This document shows, one piece after another, positions 53,341 through 64,000 of a stretch of 64,000 nt of DNA (its first letter is position 1; each line of letters opens with the position of its first letter). Position numbers and translations under genes: made by a program. The notes under the pieces are model-generated. The model was not told the DNA's origin, searched no databases, and worked only from the letters and a program-made list of their open reading frames with translations. Origin of the DNA: Prorocentrum cordatum. Taxonomy: Eukaryota; Sar; Dinophyceae; Prorocentrales; Prorocentraceae. Where the stretch lies: NCBI GenBank assembly GCA_963575745.1, contig CAUYUJ010016344.1:1-64000 (forward strand), read 5' to 3'.

Positions 53341-53469
53341 ACTGCTCGTCGTCGTGCTGCTGCGCGGGGGGGGCGTAGCCGAGGAAGGTGAAGGCGAGCA
53401 GGACGTAGCGGAGGAAGGAGAAGGTGAACAGGATGAGGTCGGCGCGGGGCTGCGGAGCCCACTGCAGCT

Positions 53470-53940
53470 CTAGTTGGCCTGGAGGCCCGCCCTGTCCAGC
53501 ACCCGAATGGCGCGAGGATGCCCTGACACCAGGTCCCGCACGGCTTGATGCAAAGCCTCGCGTGCCATGGCTGGCGTACGCCGGGTGGAGTGGCGCCACC
53601 AGTTGTGCACCTTGTACACAGCATAGACACATGCTGACAGGATAAGCCTTGCTGCGGCGAGCCTTCGCTGTCCATGCCCCCGAGGAGCCTCACCTGCCTG
53701 AGCTGCAGGTGCACCGTGGCCTCGTTCCCGACATTGTAGGTCGAGAGCGCGCGCCTGGACTCCATCAGCTTTCCAGCGTAGGTCAGACGTTGTTGGTCTG
53801 TCTGGATGCCTTCCTTGTCCTGGATCGCGCTCATGATGGAATCGACCATGCCGTCCGCCAGGACATCCAAGCAGATGGACTTCCGGCCCGGTAACTTCAC
53901 GAAGATCTGCAAACCTCCTGTCGCGGGCTTCCGCACATCC
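53470..53940 (-). CDS. ubiquitin-like domain protein (partial)
   Basis: The minus strand from 53912 to 53676 reads a complete ubiquitin fold of 79 residues: LQIFVKLPGRKSICLDVLAD at the start, IQDKEGIQTDQQRLTYAGKL in the middle, and RALSTYNVGNEATVHLQLRQ followed by VRLLGG at the end. Alignment to ubiquitin is clear, with the di-glycine end retained but Lys48 and Lys63 regions changed. No ATG precedes it in frame; upstream it reads a polyglutamine run (a CTG repeat), which suggests an upstream exon or a fusion. Downstream the same frame continues to a stop at 53250, while the −1 frame reads RLILSACVYAVYKVHNWWRH and ends AIRVLDRAGLQAN at 53470, which looks more like real protein. A ubiquitin-like host protein is likely; conjugation is unproven because residues follow the Gly-Gly. 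Confidence 0.75.
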   Translation of the reverse strand, partial: GCAEARDRRFADLREVTGPEVHLLGCPGGRHGRFHHERDPGQGRHPDRPTTSDLRWKADGVQARALDLQCRERGHGAPAAQAGEAPRGHGQRRLAAARLILSACVYAVYKVHNWWRHSTRRTPAMAREALHQAVRDLVSGHPRAIRVLDRAGLQAN

Positions 53941-53965
53941 TGCTGGTGCTGATGGGTGAGACGGC

Positions 53966-53998
<33 letters not shown>

Positions 53999-54817
53999 TT
54001 CTTCATCATTAGACTCATCACCGATCCTCACCATCACCATCCCCATCATCATCACCATCACCACCATCATAATCATCAGCAGCATCAGCATCAGCATCAG
54101 CATAGTCATCAGCAGCAACATCATCATCATCAGCTGCAGCACCAGCATCATCATCAGCATTATCAACATCATCAGCATCATCATCGGCATCACCATTATC
54201 AGCATCATAGTCACCACCACCATCATCACCACCATCACCATCATCATCACCATCACCGTCACCATCAGCATCATCAGCATCATCACCATCAGCACCAGCA
54301 TCATCATGAGCATAACCATCTACATCATCAACGTCAGCATCATTAGCAGCATCATCAGCACCATCATCACCACCATGAGCATCATCTTTGTCATACTAAT
54401 CATCATCATAACCACCATCACCATCATCATCGCCATCGCCATCTCCATCATCGGTATCATCATCATCCTCAGCATCATCATCGGCATCAGCATCATCAAA
54501 ATCATCAGCATCGTCATCATCATCATCATCATCCTCAGCATCATCATCATCAGCACCATCATCATCAGCAGCATCATCATTATACTTATCATTGAAATTG
54601 TGATACTAAGCACCACCATCATCATCATTACCACCATCACCACCATCATCATCACCATCACAATCACCATCATCATCAGCATCAGAAGCAACATTATCGT
54701 AACCATCAACATCATCATCATCAACATCATCATCAACATCATCATCGTCATTATCACCATTATTATCATCATCATCATCACCATCACCATCACCATCACC
54801 ATCACCATCACCATCAC

Positions 54818-54874
<57 letters not shown>

Positions 54875-54880
54875 TCGTGG
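53966..54880. repeat. (CTG)n then long (CAT)n microsatellite
   Basis: CTG units at 53966-53996, then about 860 bases of CAT/CAC/CAG triplets (54020-54880), the last 100 bases nearly pure CAT. The frames across it (poly-Met, poly-Ile and poly-Asp) are rejected. Confidence 0.97.
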
Positions 54881-55100
54881 TCCTCCTCCATCATGGTCTT
54901 GCTCCTCGTCCTCCTCTTTCTTCTCATCATCCTGCTTTTCACAACTAAATGGAGGAGGCTGATGAGCAGGATCCTCATCATCAGCCACCCCAACATCATC
55001 ATCAGCAACAACATACGCAACAATCACCACTGTCACCATCATCGGCAAGGCCGATATCCGAGTCGACCAAATTGCCCTCTGAATCCTTCGTGATGTGAAT
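54881..55100. other. spacer between microsatellite and LINE fragment
   Basis: CTC/CATC-rich sequence without a gene, ending near 55090. Confidence 0.5.
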
Positions 55101-56580
55101 GCCTGTTGTGGTACTCTTCCGGCCCAACGCTGCAAACCTGCAATCGATCGAATTATTCCGGACCTGTGTTCCGTGGGCGTCGTCTGTCGCTGGCGCGTAG
55201 TTCCTGCATGTCCACGAGGATATCCTGCTTCGTCAGGTTCAGAGCGAACATGCGCAACGCACCCCTACAGGTCGCGGGGCTCGCGCTCGGCGGTGCCATG
55301 GATCTCCGCAAGGCCTGCGGAAAACGTCGACGGACGGCAGAAACAGATGAGCAGGTGCCCTGCTCGATGGCGGCGAGGACTCCGAAGGCAGTGGCCGCCG
55401 TGGCCTTGATCTCCACCTCTTTTAAGGTAGCTGGCGCCCTGGGACGTATCGTCGAGGGCCTCCAACACTTGATGCATGCCAGCCTTGATCATGCGGAGGC
55501 GGTGCAATGGGTCCGGCGCGCCACGGTCCTTGGCGTGCTAGTTGACCATGTCGTGATACGCCCGGGGAGTACGGATGGCGAAATCGGGGTGCGCCAAATG
55601 CCGAGGGCGGAGGTGTAGTAGATAGTCGCCTTGTGCCGCCAGCCGCCGTCCAAAGGCAAGAGGGCGATGATCCGAAACTGCCGGGTCGCCCGCCGAGGTC
55701 GCCATCGGCCACGGCATGCCTGTGCAGTGGATCGCGCCCCGGAACTAATCGGCCGCGCGGTGGGAGACGCAAGCCCTGTCCAGGCGGCCTCGTGCATCGA
55801 TGGAATGCTATGAATGCTGAACGGAAGAGCTCTTGCATGTGTCGGTCTGGCTACCTGCTCTTGCCAATAGGTCTCCTCGGTCCTGTCGCGCCGCCCTGAG
55901 ATGGAGCCGCTGCGCAGACGGAGCCGGCCCTCATCGCCAGCGACATAAGTGAAGCCACCCGTGACCACCCGGAGAGCGCGCAGTCTGGCGTTTACCATGG
56001 CACGGATGTCGTTCCTGACTTGCTCCCGTGGTGCACATCGGCTTCGACCAGATGGCAAATAAACAGAAACGATCGATATATCACCAGCTTCGCCAAAGAG
56101 GTGCAAAGCTGCCGCGCGGCTCGGCACGGGCTCAACCCAGTCCTGCTTCTTGACTGGATAGATTTCGGTCAGGAAGCCGTTCTTAAAGATGAGGCCAACT
56201 CCGCTTTGGTGGCGGGAGCCATGCGACCAAGCCGCCGCAGTGCCATCTGGGAGCCGGACAGAATTGACGCCGTCATTCGACAAAAGCTTCACGGAAACCA
56301 CGGCGGCGGCAGTGGAGCGCGACTCCCGCGCCGCGAGGAAGTCGTGCTCCCTAAGAACCTGGTTCAAATATGACAATATTCTTTTCTGGAGGTCCACGTC
56401 GTACGCGAAGAGGCCCCTCGCGACTCGCGTTCCAGGCGATGCCCTTGCACTCACCTGAAGAAGGCGTGCCCTGCAAAGACGTCCAGTGAAACGAAACGAC
56501 TGTTGGTTGCTCGAAGCCGGAGGTGGCGCGTGGGGAAGAAAACCCAGCCGGAGAGGCAGAAAAGCTCGCCGACGACCCAA
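55101..56580 (-). mobile_element. LINE fragment: APE-like endonuclease and following region
   Basis: The 363-codon frame 55489-56580 reads NQVLREHDFLAARESRSTAA, then HQSGVGLIFKNGFLTEIYPV, then ISIVSVYLPSGRSR, and TGGFTYVAGDEGRL in the place of GDFN. The SDH motif continues in another frame near 55690-55665, and then a LINE-like linker reads DPLHRLRMIKAGMHQVLEAL, followed by YLKEVEIKATAATAFGVLAA and LNLTKQDILVDMQELRASDR. The order and wording match LINE endonuclease and linker. Replacement of the GDFN Asp/Asn by TYVA and the frameshift indicate decay. The RT that should follow is missing; instead the (CAT)n array begins at about 54880. Confidence 0.7.
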
Positions 56581-57029
56581 GTTTAGTCGAAGGTGGATGT
56601 AAGAAGCTCGGAGGCAAACTCGTCGAAGGAGAAGATGAGCATAAAGTAGAAGGAGTGGACCTCGTCAACATTTTCGAAGAAAAAGCCGAAGTCACCGAAC
56701 CAGGATGCCAGAACGGAGGCAGGGATGGCGAGCAAGTATGCATAGAGGGCGGAACCTCCAAGGGTGCTGGGACGGATGGCAAAACTGCTCCCAGAACCTC
56801 TGAATTCAAATCACCGGCAAAAACTGCACAGCAATATTCCACGGAAGGGAGAATGAACATTTTGTTGCGTTCTTGGGACCCCCTATCCTGGAGCGGCCTG
56901 ACATTGCAGCCAGAGGAGGTGTGGCCTATCGCCGCCTCTGGCCGCTATTGCCCGATCTCGTCGCATTCGGTTGCGCAGACTGGGTCGGGTAGTCGTGCGG
57001 GATGCGGATCTGGAGGCGGCGCGCCCCAG
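56581..57029. other. unassigned interval between endonuclease and upstream ORF
   Basis: Opposing frames overlap: a plus frame 56523-57275 (250 codons, acidic, with DEHKVEGVDLVNIFEEKAEV) and a minus frame 56351-56860 (Ser/Pro-rich). The plus frame reads more protein-like between about 56560 and 56850, but it lies antisense to the LINE and no motif supports it. Confidence 0.35.
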
Positions 57030-58357
57030 TCAGACCTGCGACGCATAGGTCCCCATTGTTGTCACAATCTGCGGCGAGGGAGCCTCCACCAAGATACCTC
57101 CGTCCCAGCTCCCCTCATTCTCGCTGATGGCCGCCAGCTGCCCGGGGTCTGGCGGCACGTCGGAGGCGCCCGGGGTCCACATGGTGCCGAGAGCCTGGGT
57201 CAAAATACCTACGATGGTGTCGATGATCGTGGACGGGTCGGAGGTGGTGTCGGAATGGGTCTGTATTGTATATGAATCGTGCTGATCGCTGGTCCCGTCA
57301 TCCCGGCCCAATCGTCACGCAGAGCGGCTGCCGCAGCCAGAGTGAGCGCTTCCGGGATGACCCATTCGTGTCCGCCTCTGGTGCTCCGTGTCCATGTTAG
57401 TTTAAGCACACGGTCGTCACTGCCGTCCTGGAGCTGCTTCGTGAGGAGCTGTTCCCATTGTGAACGGGCGGTGCACAATGAGCACGCCCCGTTTGGCCGT
57501 CAATAAAACCAGCTCATCGTAGAGCTGACGGCAAGCAAATACCCCGGCGGGCGCGGTGTAGTCGACGATCAGCGCGCCCGGATCATGCAGCATATTTGTG
57601 TGGCCGATAGCGCAGTCGGCAATGTTCCTGAGGCGAGCGCGGGTCATGTCCAGGAATATAGAGGTCCTCACAGATTTGCCATCTTGATAGACGACCAACC
57701 GATGAAGGCGGTCGCTAGTGCTCGGCACTGGCGTGCTCCAGCACGAAATGCCAGCCCACGGGTGCGTCTCGAGCATCTTTGTCATATCTGGTAGTGCCGA
57801 CACTGGGGAGTCCACGATGAGGGCCTCCGATGTGGCGATGTGTCGGGCCGTCGGCAGCCAACTCCACGAAGTGCAATCTGGAAATGCCCCTGGATGTTGT
57901 CCACAGTGCCCAGCGTGATGATCACTAGTAGTTGTTTTCCTTTTAATGGGCCCACTGTGGTCTCCGAGAGCACCCGCACGGGCTCGAGGATGACTATGAC
58001 TTCGGTCGCGAACTTCCGGGCGTCCGCTTTCAGCAGGTGTGGTGACCAATAGTCGCACAGGGCGTCTGGCGGAAGGCCTCCCAGCAAGGCGGGGCGTGGT
58101 AGGAGTAGTGACATGCGAGCATGTGGACTCTCTCGCCACCACCGTCGAAACGTTGCCAAAAGCCTCCCTGTAGAGGCCGAATCCTCGGGAGCCCAACCGG
58201 GCCAATGAGAACGGCCAAGGTCTTTGAAGCTCTGGATGGCCGTTTTCCCGTCCTTGATCAGATTGTCTCGGATCTGACGTGCCAGGAGGGGCGGCAAGGC
58301 CCCATGGATGCTATCTATCGGTAGGTCCTGCAGGTTGGACAGCTGGATCCCCACCAC
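57030..58357 (-). CDS. possible retroelement ORF1-region, unknown protein
   Basis: Protein-like minus-strand frames follow one another: 57782-58357 (MVGIQLSNLQDLPIDSIHGA, LLARQIRDNLIKDGKTAIQS, KFATEVIVILEPVRVLSETT, GKQLLVIITLGTVDNIQGHF), then the end of 57417-58205 (RHIATSEALIVDSPVSALPD, SIFLDMTRARLRNIADCAIG, TAPAGVFACRQLYDELVLLT), then 57209-57478 and 57030-57311. It sits directly upstream of a LINE endonuclease on the same strand, so an ORF1-like or N-terminal LINE protein is a reasonable inference. I see no zinc knuckle, coiled coil or catalytic motif. At least one frameshift lies near 57870. Confidence 0.45.
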
Positions 58358-58359
58358 GC

Positions 58360-58912
58360 CGGCGTCCAGGTAAGGGGCGATGTAGTCGAGTGTACTCCGT
58401 CTCGTGGTACCCTGGGAGGGAGTCCTTGACTCTGCGCCGCAATGCCTTGCTTAACGTGGGCAGCAGCGCTAGGCAGCGCCCGGTGTCCTGGTGCATCCTG
58501 TCCCTCATGTCCTGGCATTGTTGAGCCTCCTGGCTCATGTCCTGGCATTGTCGGCCAACGTCTGCGATACTCCGGGGTCAGCGGCGGCGGTATGCTGAAG
58601 GTCCGCCATGCCCTGCGTGGCCTCGGAGCCCTCGTATTCCTCGGCCATGCTCGTGTCAGAACCTGGGGGCGGTCGGGGCGGCACCAGCAGCTGCGCCCGG
58701 GGTCGCTCCGAGAGGCTGATGCGCCGCCATGGCGGCCGGAATCGGTCGGGCCCGGAATCGCTCGAATCGGTCGAGAACACGCCCAGGCCCGGGCTTGACG
58801 CGGGCCACCTTGCTTGAGCCACCTTGCTTGAGCCACCTTAAGCCACGGCCCTGGAGCCCGAGCTCGAAGGAGAACGCCAGGATTGAAAAAGTAACGGCGT
58901 CGCACATCTGGG
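58360..58912. other. no gene recognised
   Basis: Overlapping plus and minus frames up to 222 codons, GC-rich, no motif. GCTTGAGCCACCTTGCTTGAG near 58813 repeats a ten-base phrase twice. Confidence 0.4.
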
Positions 58913-59123
58913 GGGCACTGCCCTGCAGACAGCCCGCTGCCAGGCCGCCCGACCTCGTCGCGCTTGAGCGCCCACCCTCGCAACGCGCGAGGCGCCCGGC
59001 TGCCCTCGAAGGCTCTCGCGCCGCGGCTCTGGCGGCCACCCTGGATGGCGCCGCGTCGCGAAGGCGTTTTAAGTGCGACGAGGTCGGACGGCCTGGCGGC
59101 GGGCTATCTGCGGGGCAGTGCCC
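58913..59123. repeat. inverted repeat with 53-base arms
   Basis: The arm 58913-58965 and the reverse complement of 59071-59123 differ at 5 of 53 positions by eye (the two share GCGACGAGGTCGG and GCAGTGCCC). The inside is about 105 bases, GC-rich, without a gene. It looks like a foldback or MITE-type element. The frames reading DEVGRPG..GLSAGQCP on both strands arise from the two arms. Confidence 0.75.
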
Positions 59124-59897
59124 GTGCTTGGGCTCGCCGCCTCGGTCGGTGCGCGCTGCGCGCGATGCATTGGCGATGCACCAGCGACGTCGGAATGGAG
59201 AACATCGGGCTCCGAATCGGGCTGCAAGCCGAGGAATCGACGATGCGGCACGATCCTCCGACCCCATCTGAGCAGCCCTTAGCCCATGGAGAGGGACAGC
59301 TCTCCAACCCAGACCAAGACGCGCGGTTATCCTCGTGTCAGCTATACGCAACAATCACTGTAGGCAAAGGTGACCTTTGGTGCGCGGCTTTCGGGGAGAC
59401 GTGTGGGGCCAAACCCAAGCGAGCAAGCCGCTGCTAGCGTTTGACGATCGGGGGACCCCATTGGGCCAGCACCGAAGATCACTCCAGAGAAGGGTCACTC
59501 TTACGCGTAGCCGATCGTGCCCCTACGGGTTACCCAGGTGCTGCGAGGGGCCACGGCTGCCGCACCTGGCGCATCTAAACAAGCTCAGCCACGCTCGCCA
59601 GCACGTTGCACCGTGCATCCCCTGAGGTATGGGACCAGGTGCGGGTGGTCGGACGAGGGCCGAGCTGGGCACGTCACGCGCTCCACACCAGGAAGTCTGC
59701 AGTGCGGCATGTAGGAACCGACACATGGGGCAACATTGCATATCGTCACCAGGTTCTCTTTCCGAGTAGCGCGAAGCTTGGGCTGTAGAGAGGAGTCGGC
59801 GCTGGCTCCAAGGCCCGCCATCTTCGTCAACCATCGCATGGCAGCGGCACGTTCACCAGAAGTCGGTGCAGCGACTTCCATCATTTTGTTCTCATCC
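59124..59897. other. no gene recognised
   Basis: GC-rich unique sequence between the inverted repeat and the next microsatellite. Frames up to 157 codons exist on both strands but none stands out. Confidence 0.4.
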
Positions 59898-60358
59898 TCC
59901 TCCTCCTCCTCCTGGAGCTCTACTTCCCTCATCCTCATACCCCCTCCTTCGCCCACTCCTCTTCATTCTGCTGCGTCTCATCCTTCACATCTGCCGTCTG
60001 CTCTGCCTCAAACTCCTCATCCTCATCATCATTCATTGTCCCGTCACCCTCCTCCCCCTCTTCCTCCTCCTCCTCCTCCGCCTCCTCCTCCTCCTCCTCC
60101 TCATCCCCCTCTTCCCCATATCACCATAACCACCACCAACAACATCATCATTATCATCTGCAGCATCGTCATCAGATTGATCCTCCTCCTCATCATCCTC
60201 ATCGCCCCCCTCCTCCTCATCATCAGCATCATCATTCCCAGCATCAGCATCAGCAGCATCATCATCACCAGTACCATCATCAGCAGTAGCGTCATCAACA
60301 TCAGCAGCACCATCATATTCATCATCATGCCCATCACAATCACCATCACTATCACCAC

Positions 60359-60432
<74 letters not shown>

Positions 60433-60435
60433 CCA
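59898..60435. repeat. (CCT)n then (CAT)n microsatellite
   Basis: CTC triplets mixed with CTTCC and CATCC to about 60120, then CAT/CAC/CAG triplets, the last 70 bases nearly pure CAT. Confidence 0.96.
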
Positions 60436-60744
60436 TGAGCACTCCTCTTGCACGCCTGGCTGCTTCTCCACATCCTTCACCATCCACCACAGCCTGATCA
60501 TCATTAACTGGTCCTATAGGTTGTTCAACCTGTGGGCCCAATCGTTTGGCCACAGAGGAGGGTTTCAAAAAGGCAGGGGGGCAGCGGTGATTCGCCGTAG
60601 GCGCCTTCGATTATAATCGCCGCAGCTACATCATCAATCCATCTCTGGAAAAGGCCCCTATCACAAACCTGATCTCCCTTGCCCCTCCTTGTCCCCCTGT
60701 AACCACATTACCCCCTCAATGCCATACGCCTCCCAAGAGCATCA
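60436..60744. other. no gene recognised
   Basis: Unique 300-base spacer between two microsatellites, ending in CATCC-type sequence. No gene. Confidence 0.5.
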
Positions 60745-61005
60745 ACATCCTCATAATAACCACCACCACAACGATCAGCATCGTTGTCATCAGCATCACC
60801 ATCACCCGCATCATCTTTGTCATTACCCTCAGCACCCCCTATCATCATCACCATCAGCGCCCTCAACCTCACAATCACCACCACCATCACCACCGCCATA
60901 ATCATCATCTGTCACAGCATCATCATTATCAGCAGCAAGATCGTCATCACCATCAGCACCACCATCCTCATCACCACCATAATACACATTATCGTCAGCA
61001 CCATT
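60745..61005. repeat. (CAT/CAC)n microsatellite
   Basis: Interrupted CATCAC and ACCACCATC repeats with GCATCATC and TCATCACC variants. Confidence 0.9.
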
Positions 61006-61854
61006 GGTAACAGTAAAGGGCCATTCCACCCCCCAGAACCCTCCCCCCGCAATAGGGGGTACCTAATTATTTGCTCGGTGGCATTATTCACGGACTGGGG
61101 TCACAACAACACGGGATGCCTGATTATGTTGTGCCGCTTCGCCGCGCGACAGAGACGACGACAACTACTACGATTGCGACGAATGCTAGCCTCAACAGCG
61201 CTCTCACGGACAACCCTACCTCGGAAACTCGATTCTCAGAAACTGTATCCTCAGCGGCCCTATCCTCAGAAGGACTGTTGGAACTCAGGCCCCACGTGGA
61301 CACTCGGGATCCATCCTCATAAGCTCCATGCTCAGGAAGATTGTGGGCAACACCTTCGGCGAAGAGTGTGTCGATCTGTATTGCAATGCTCTTACAAACG
61401 TGGTCAACATCCCTCTGTCGCGCAGAGCAGCCCAGAAGGCGTTATTCCTTGGGGGACAAGTACCCCCAAGTGTACCAAACCCGCCCAACAATGGAGGATA
61501 AATAACCTCCACCGCGACGGCGACGACTCTTACGACTACGACCCAGACTACGATCACGATTGCGAGTACAACGTAGCGACGGCTACGAGTACAATCGCGA
61601 CCAGAATCACGAATCCAATCACGATTCGAACCACGACTGAAACCACTACTGCAAACACAGCCACTGATTCCCACTGCAACCCCAATGAGAAGATGTTCAC
61701 AAATCCCCTCGCGTGTACGGTAGCCGACAATTGGTTATCCCTTGGGGGAGATGCGCACCCAACAGTACCCAACCCGCCCAATCATAGAGGTGAGCTACCC
61801 CCGCCTCAGCAACGATAACGACGACGACAACGGCCCCGCCGACAGCACAGGTCG
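61006..61854 (+). other. unassigned; contains a duplicated ~50-bp phrase
   Basis: A 344-codon plus frame (60784-61818) passes through, but its first third is microsatellite. It includes CLIMLCRFAARQRRRQLLRL and DDSYDYDPDYDHDCEYNVAT, the latter from CGACTACGA-type repeats. CCTTGGGGGACAAGTACCCC (about 61448) with CCAAACCCGCCCAACAAT (about 61478) recurs as CCTTGGGGGAGATGCGCACC and CCAACCCGCCCAATCATA (about 61740-61785). No known domain, so I do not call a gene. Confidence 0.4.
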
Positions 61855-63295
<1,441 letters not shown>

Positions 63296-63535
63296 TTAGA
63301 AGCAGTGATCCGCCGGCCCCCTTGTAGGGCCAGCAGGCTGTAGGCCGGAGGCCTGTACCAGTTGCAGATTCCAGTTTCCACTGTTACAAGTCTGCTTCTT
63401 GCTGCCAACTGTTCCTTGTTGGCTTTTTGCTGCTTGCTGTTCCTTGTTGATGGACCGCGCGAGGGGGGGAGGCCCAAAACGGGCATCTTCACCATGCCCA
63501 AATCAGATTGTCTGAATTGCTGGGGTGGGTAAAAA
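63296..63535. other. no gene recognised
   Basis: Unique sequence with GTTCCTTGTTG repeated near 63410 and 63440. No gene. Confidence 0.5.
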
Positions 63536-63662
63536 TCCACACCCCTCACGCAAATCGGCGGGGTCAAGGTCCAAAAACACATGGGATTTGCCACATGTCC
63601 GAAATGCGGCGGCACCCCTCACGCAGATCGGCGGGGTCGGGGCCCAAAAACATTTGTTTGTC
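63536..63662 (+). repeat. two-copy ~74-bp tandem repeat
   Basis: CACCCCTCACGCAAATCGGCGG and CACCCCTCACGCAGATCGGCGG begin the two copies (63541 and 63614). Each is followed by GGGTC and CCAAAAACA. Between them lies TGTCCGAAATGCGGC, which would read as a CPKCGG knuckle but in too short a frame to be a gene. Confidence 0.75.
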
Positions 63663-63715
63663 CCAACCATCCTGTGGTGTTAGGTCCTCGTTTTGAAGAG
63701 ACGGTGGCCCGCGTC

Positions 63716-63780
63716 TCCTCTCCTCCTCTCCTCCTCTCCTCCTCTCCTCCTCTCCTCCTCCTCAACCTCCGCCTACTCCT
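63716..63780. repeat. (TCCTC)n microsatellite
   Basis: TCTCCTCC repeats of about 8-9 bases, tandem for about 50 bases. Confidence 0.9.
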
Positions 63781-63810
63781 CCCGCCATCATCATCGTCAT
63801 CACCCATTGC

Positions 63811-63990
63811 GGCACACCCCTCACACGCTTCGTGGCCCCATAGGGAGCTCCACCGAAGGTCCCAGTGGGTGTGCCCGCATGCGTCCCGCACACCCATTTC
63901 GGCACACCCCTCACACGTTTCGTGGCCCCATAGGGAGCTCCACCGAAGGTCCCAGTGGGTGTGCCCGCATGCGTCCCGCACACCCATTTC
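63811..63990 (+). repeat. two-copy 90-bp tandem repeat at the right edge
   Basis: GGCACACCCCTCACACGCTT starts both copies (63811-63900 and 63901-63990). The copies look identical except for one C/T difference (63828 versus 63918), and the array stops within ten bases of the window end, so it may continue further. The repeat starts with wording like the 74-bp repeat at 63536 (CACCCCTCAC). Confidence 0.93.
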
Positions 63991-64000
63991 GGACCCAGGC

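Noticed and set aside
53946-55135. 338- and 271-codon Ile/Met/Asp-rich frames
   Set aside because: They follow the (CAT)n array exactly and fade at its borders.
58805-58850. Second spliced-leader relic (GCTTGAGCCACC repeated)
   Set aside because: Only GGCTCAAG is shared with the leader; the ATTTT core and 5' part are absent.
63570-63650. Zinc-ribbon knuckle CPKCGG
   Set aside because: A single knuckle in a very short frame inside a tandem repeat; no second knuckle.
63811-63990. CRISPR or attachment site
   Set aside because: Only two directly abutting 90-bp copies without spacers.

Overview
This is a window of nuclear DNA from a dinoflagellate. The deciding evidence is an exact 22-nt copy of the dinoflagellate spliced-leader sequence on the minus strand at 46480-46501, at the 5' end of a LINE retrotransposon. 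GC-rich coding segments, long CCT/CAT/GTA microsatellites, decayed retroelements and the absence of any dense gene array fit the same assignment. The genus cannot be fixed from the sequence alone. No rRNA or tRNA gene, CRISPR array or bacterial-style operon was recognised.

Layout: 1-600 holds the end of an unknown minus-strand open frame that runs off the left edge. 4.1-7.3 kb is a 5'-truncated, frameshifted LINE (minus). 8.2-11.1 kb is a field of repeats: a dispersed GCGTGTCGC element in two copies, a CCAAGAGG minisatellite, and an array of palindromes. 11.2-14.4 kb is mostly microsatellite and unassigned sequence. 14.4-17.2 kb is another LINE relic (minus), and 17.25-18.0 kb is the CCAAGAGG family again in inverted orientation. 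18363-25805 is the best preserved element: a 7.4-kb tyrosine-recombinase retrotransposon of the Ngaro/DIRS type with split direct repeats, an ORF1 product with hydrophobic segments, and a Pol with reverse transcriptase, RNase H, a C5-cytosine-methyltransferase-like domain and a tyrosine recombinase. It sits inside an older same-strand open frame. 26-30 kb holds unassigned minus-strand ORF fragments and a peptide-coding repeat. 30.5-31.5 kb is a duplicated GATC-rich repeat. 31.6-33.0 kb is a LINE RNase H relic. 34.5-37.8 kb is a tandem segmental duplication. 38-38.5 kb holds small inverted-repeat elements, and 39.1-39.5 kb is an 85-bp satellite. 41.1-46.5 kb is the LINE carrying the spliced-leader relic. 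48.0-49.2 kb is a plus-strand LINE RT relic. 52.2-53.9 kb holds a ubiquitin-like domain (minus) followed by a Pro-Ala-Pro-Thr-coding minisatellite. 54-54.9 kb is a CAT array. 55.1-58.4 kb is a LINE endonuclease plus upstream ORF. 60-64 kb is dominated by CAT and GTA arrays and short tandem duplications.

The genes do not form a host pathway. Most readable protein coding belongs to selfish elements: ORF1 proteins, APE-type endonucleases and LINE RTs using target-primed integration, and one element that would integrate a circular intermediate by tyrosine recombinase. Host candidates are the ubiquitin-like gene and three short exon-like stretches (1-600, 33.4-33.7 kb, 38.7-38.8 kb), none with an assigned function except the ubiquitin fold.
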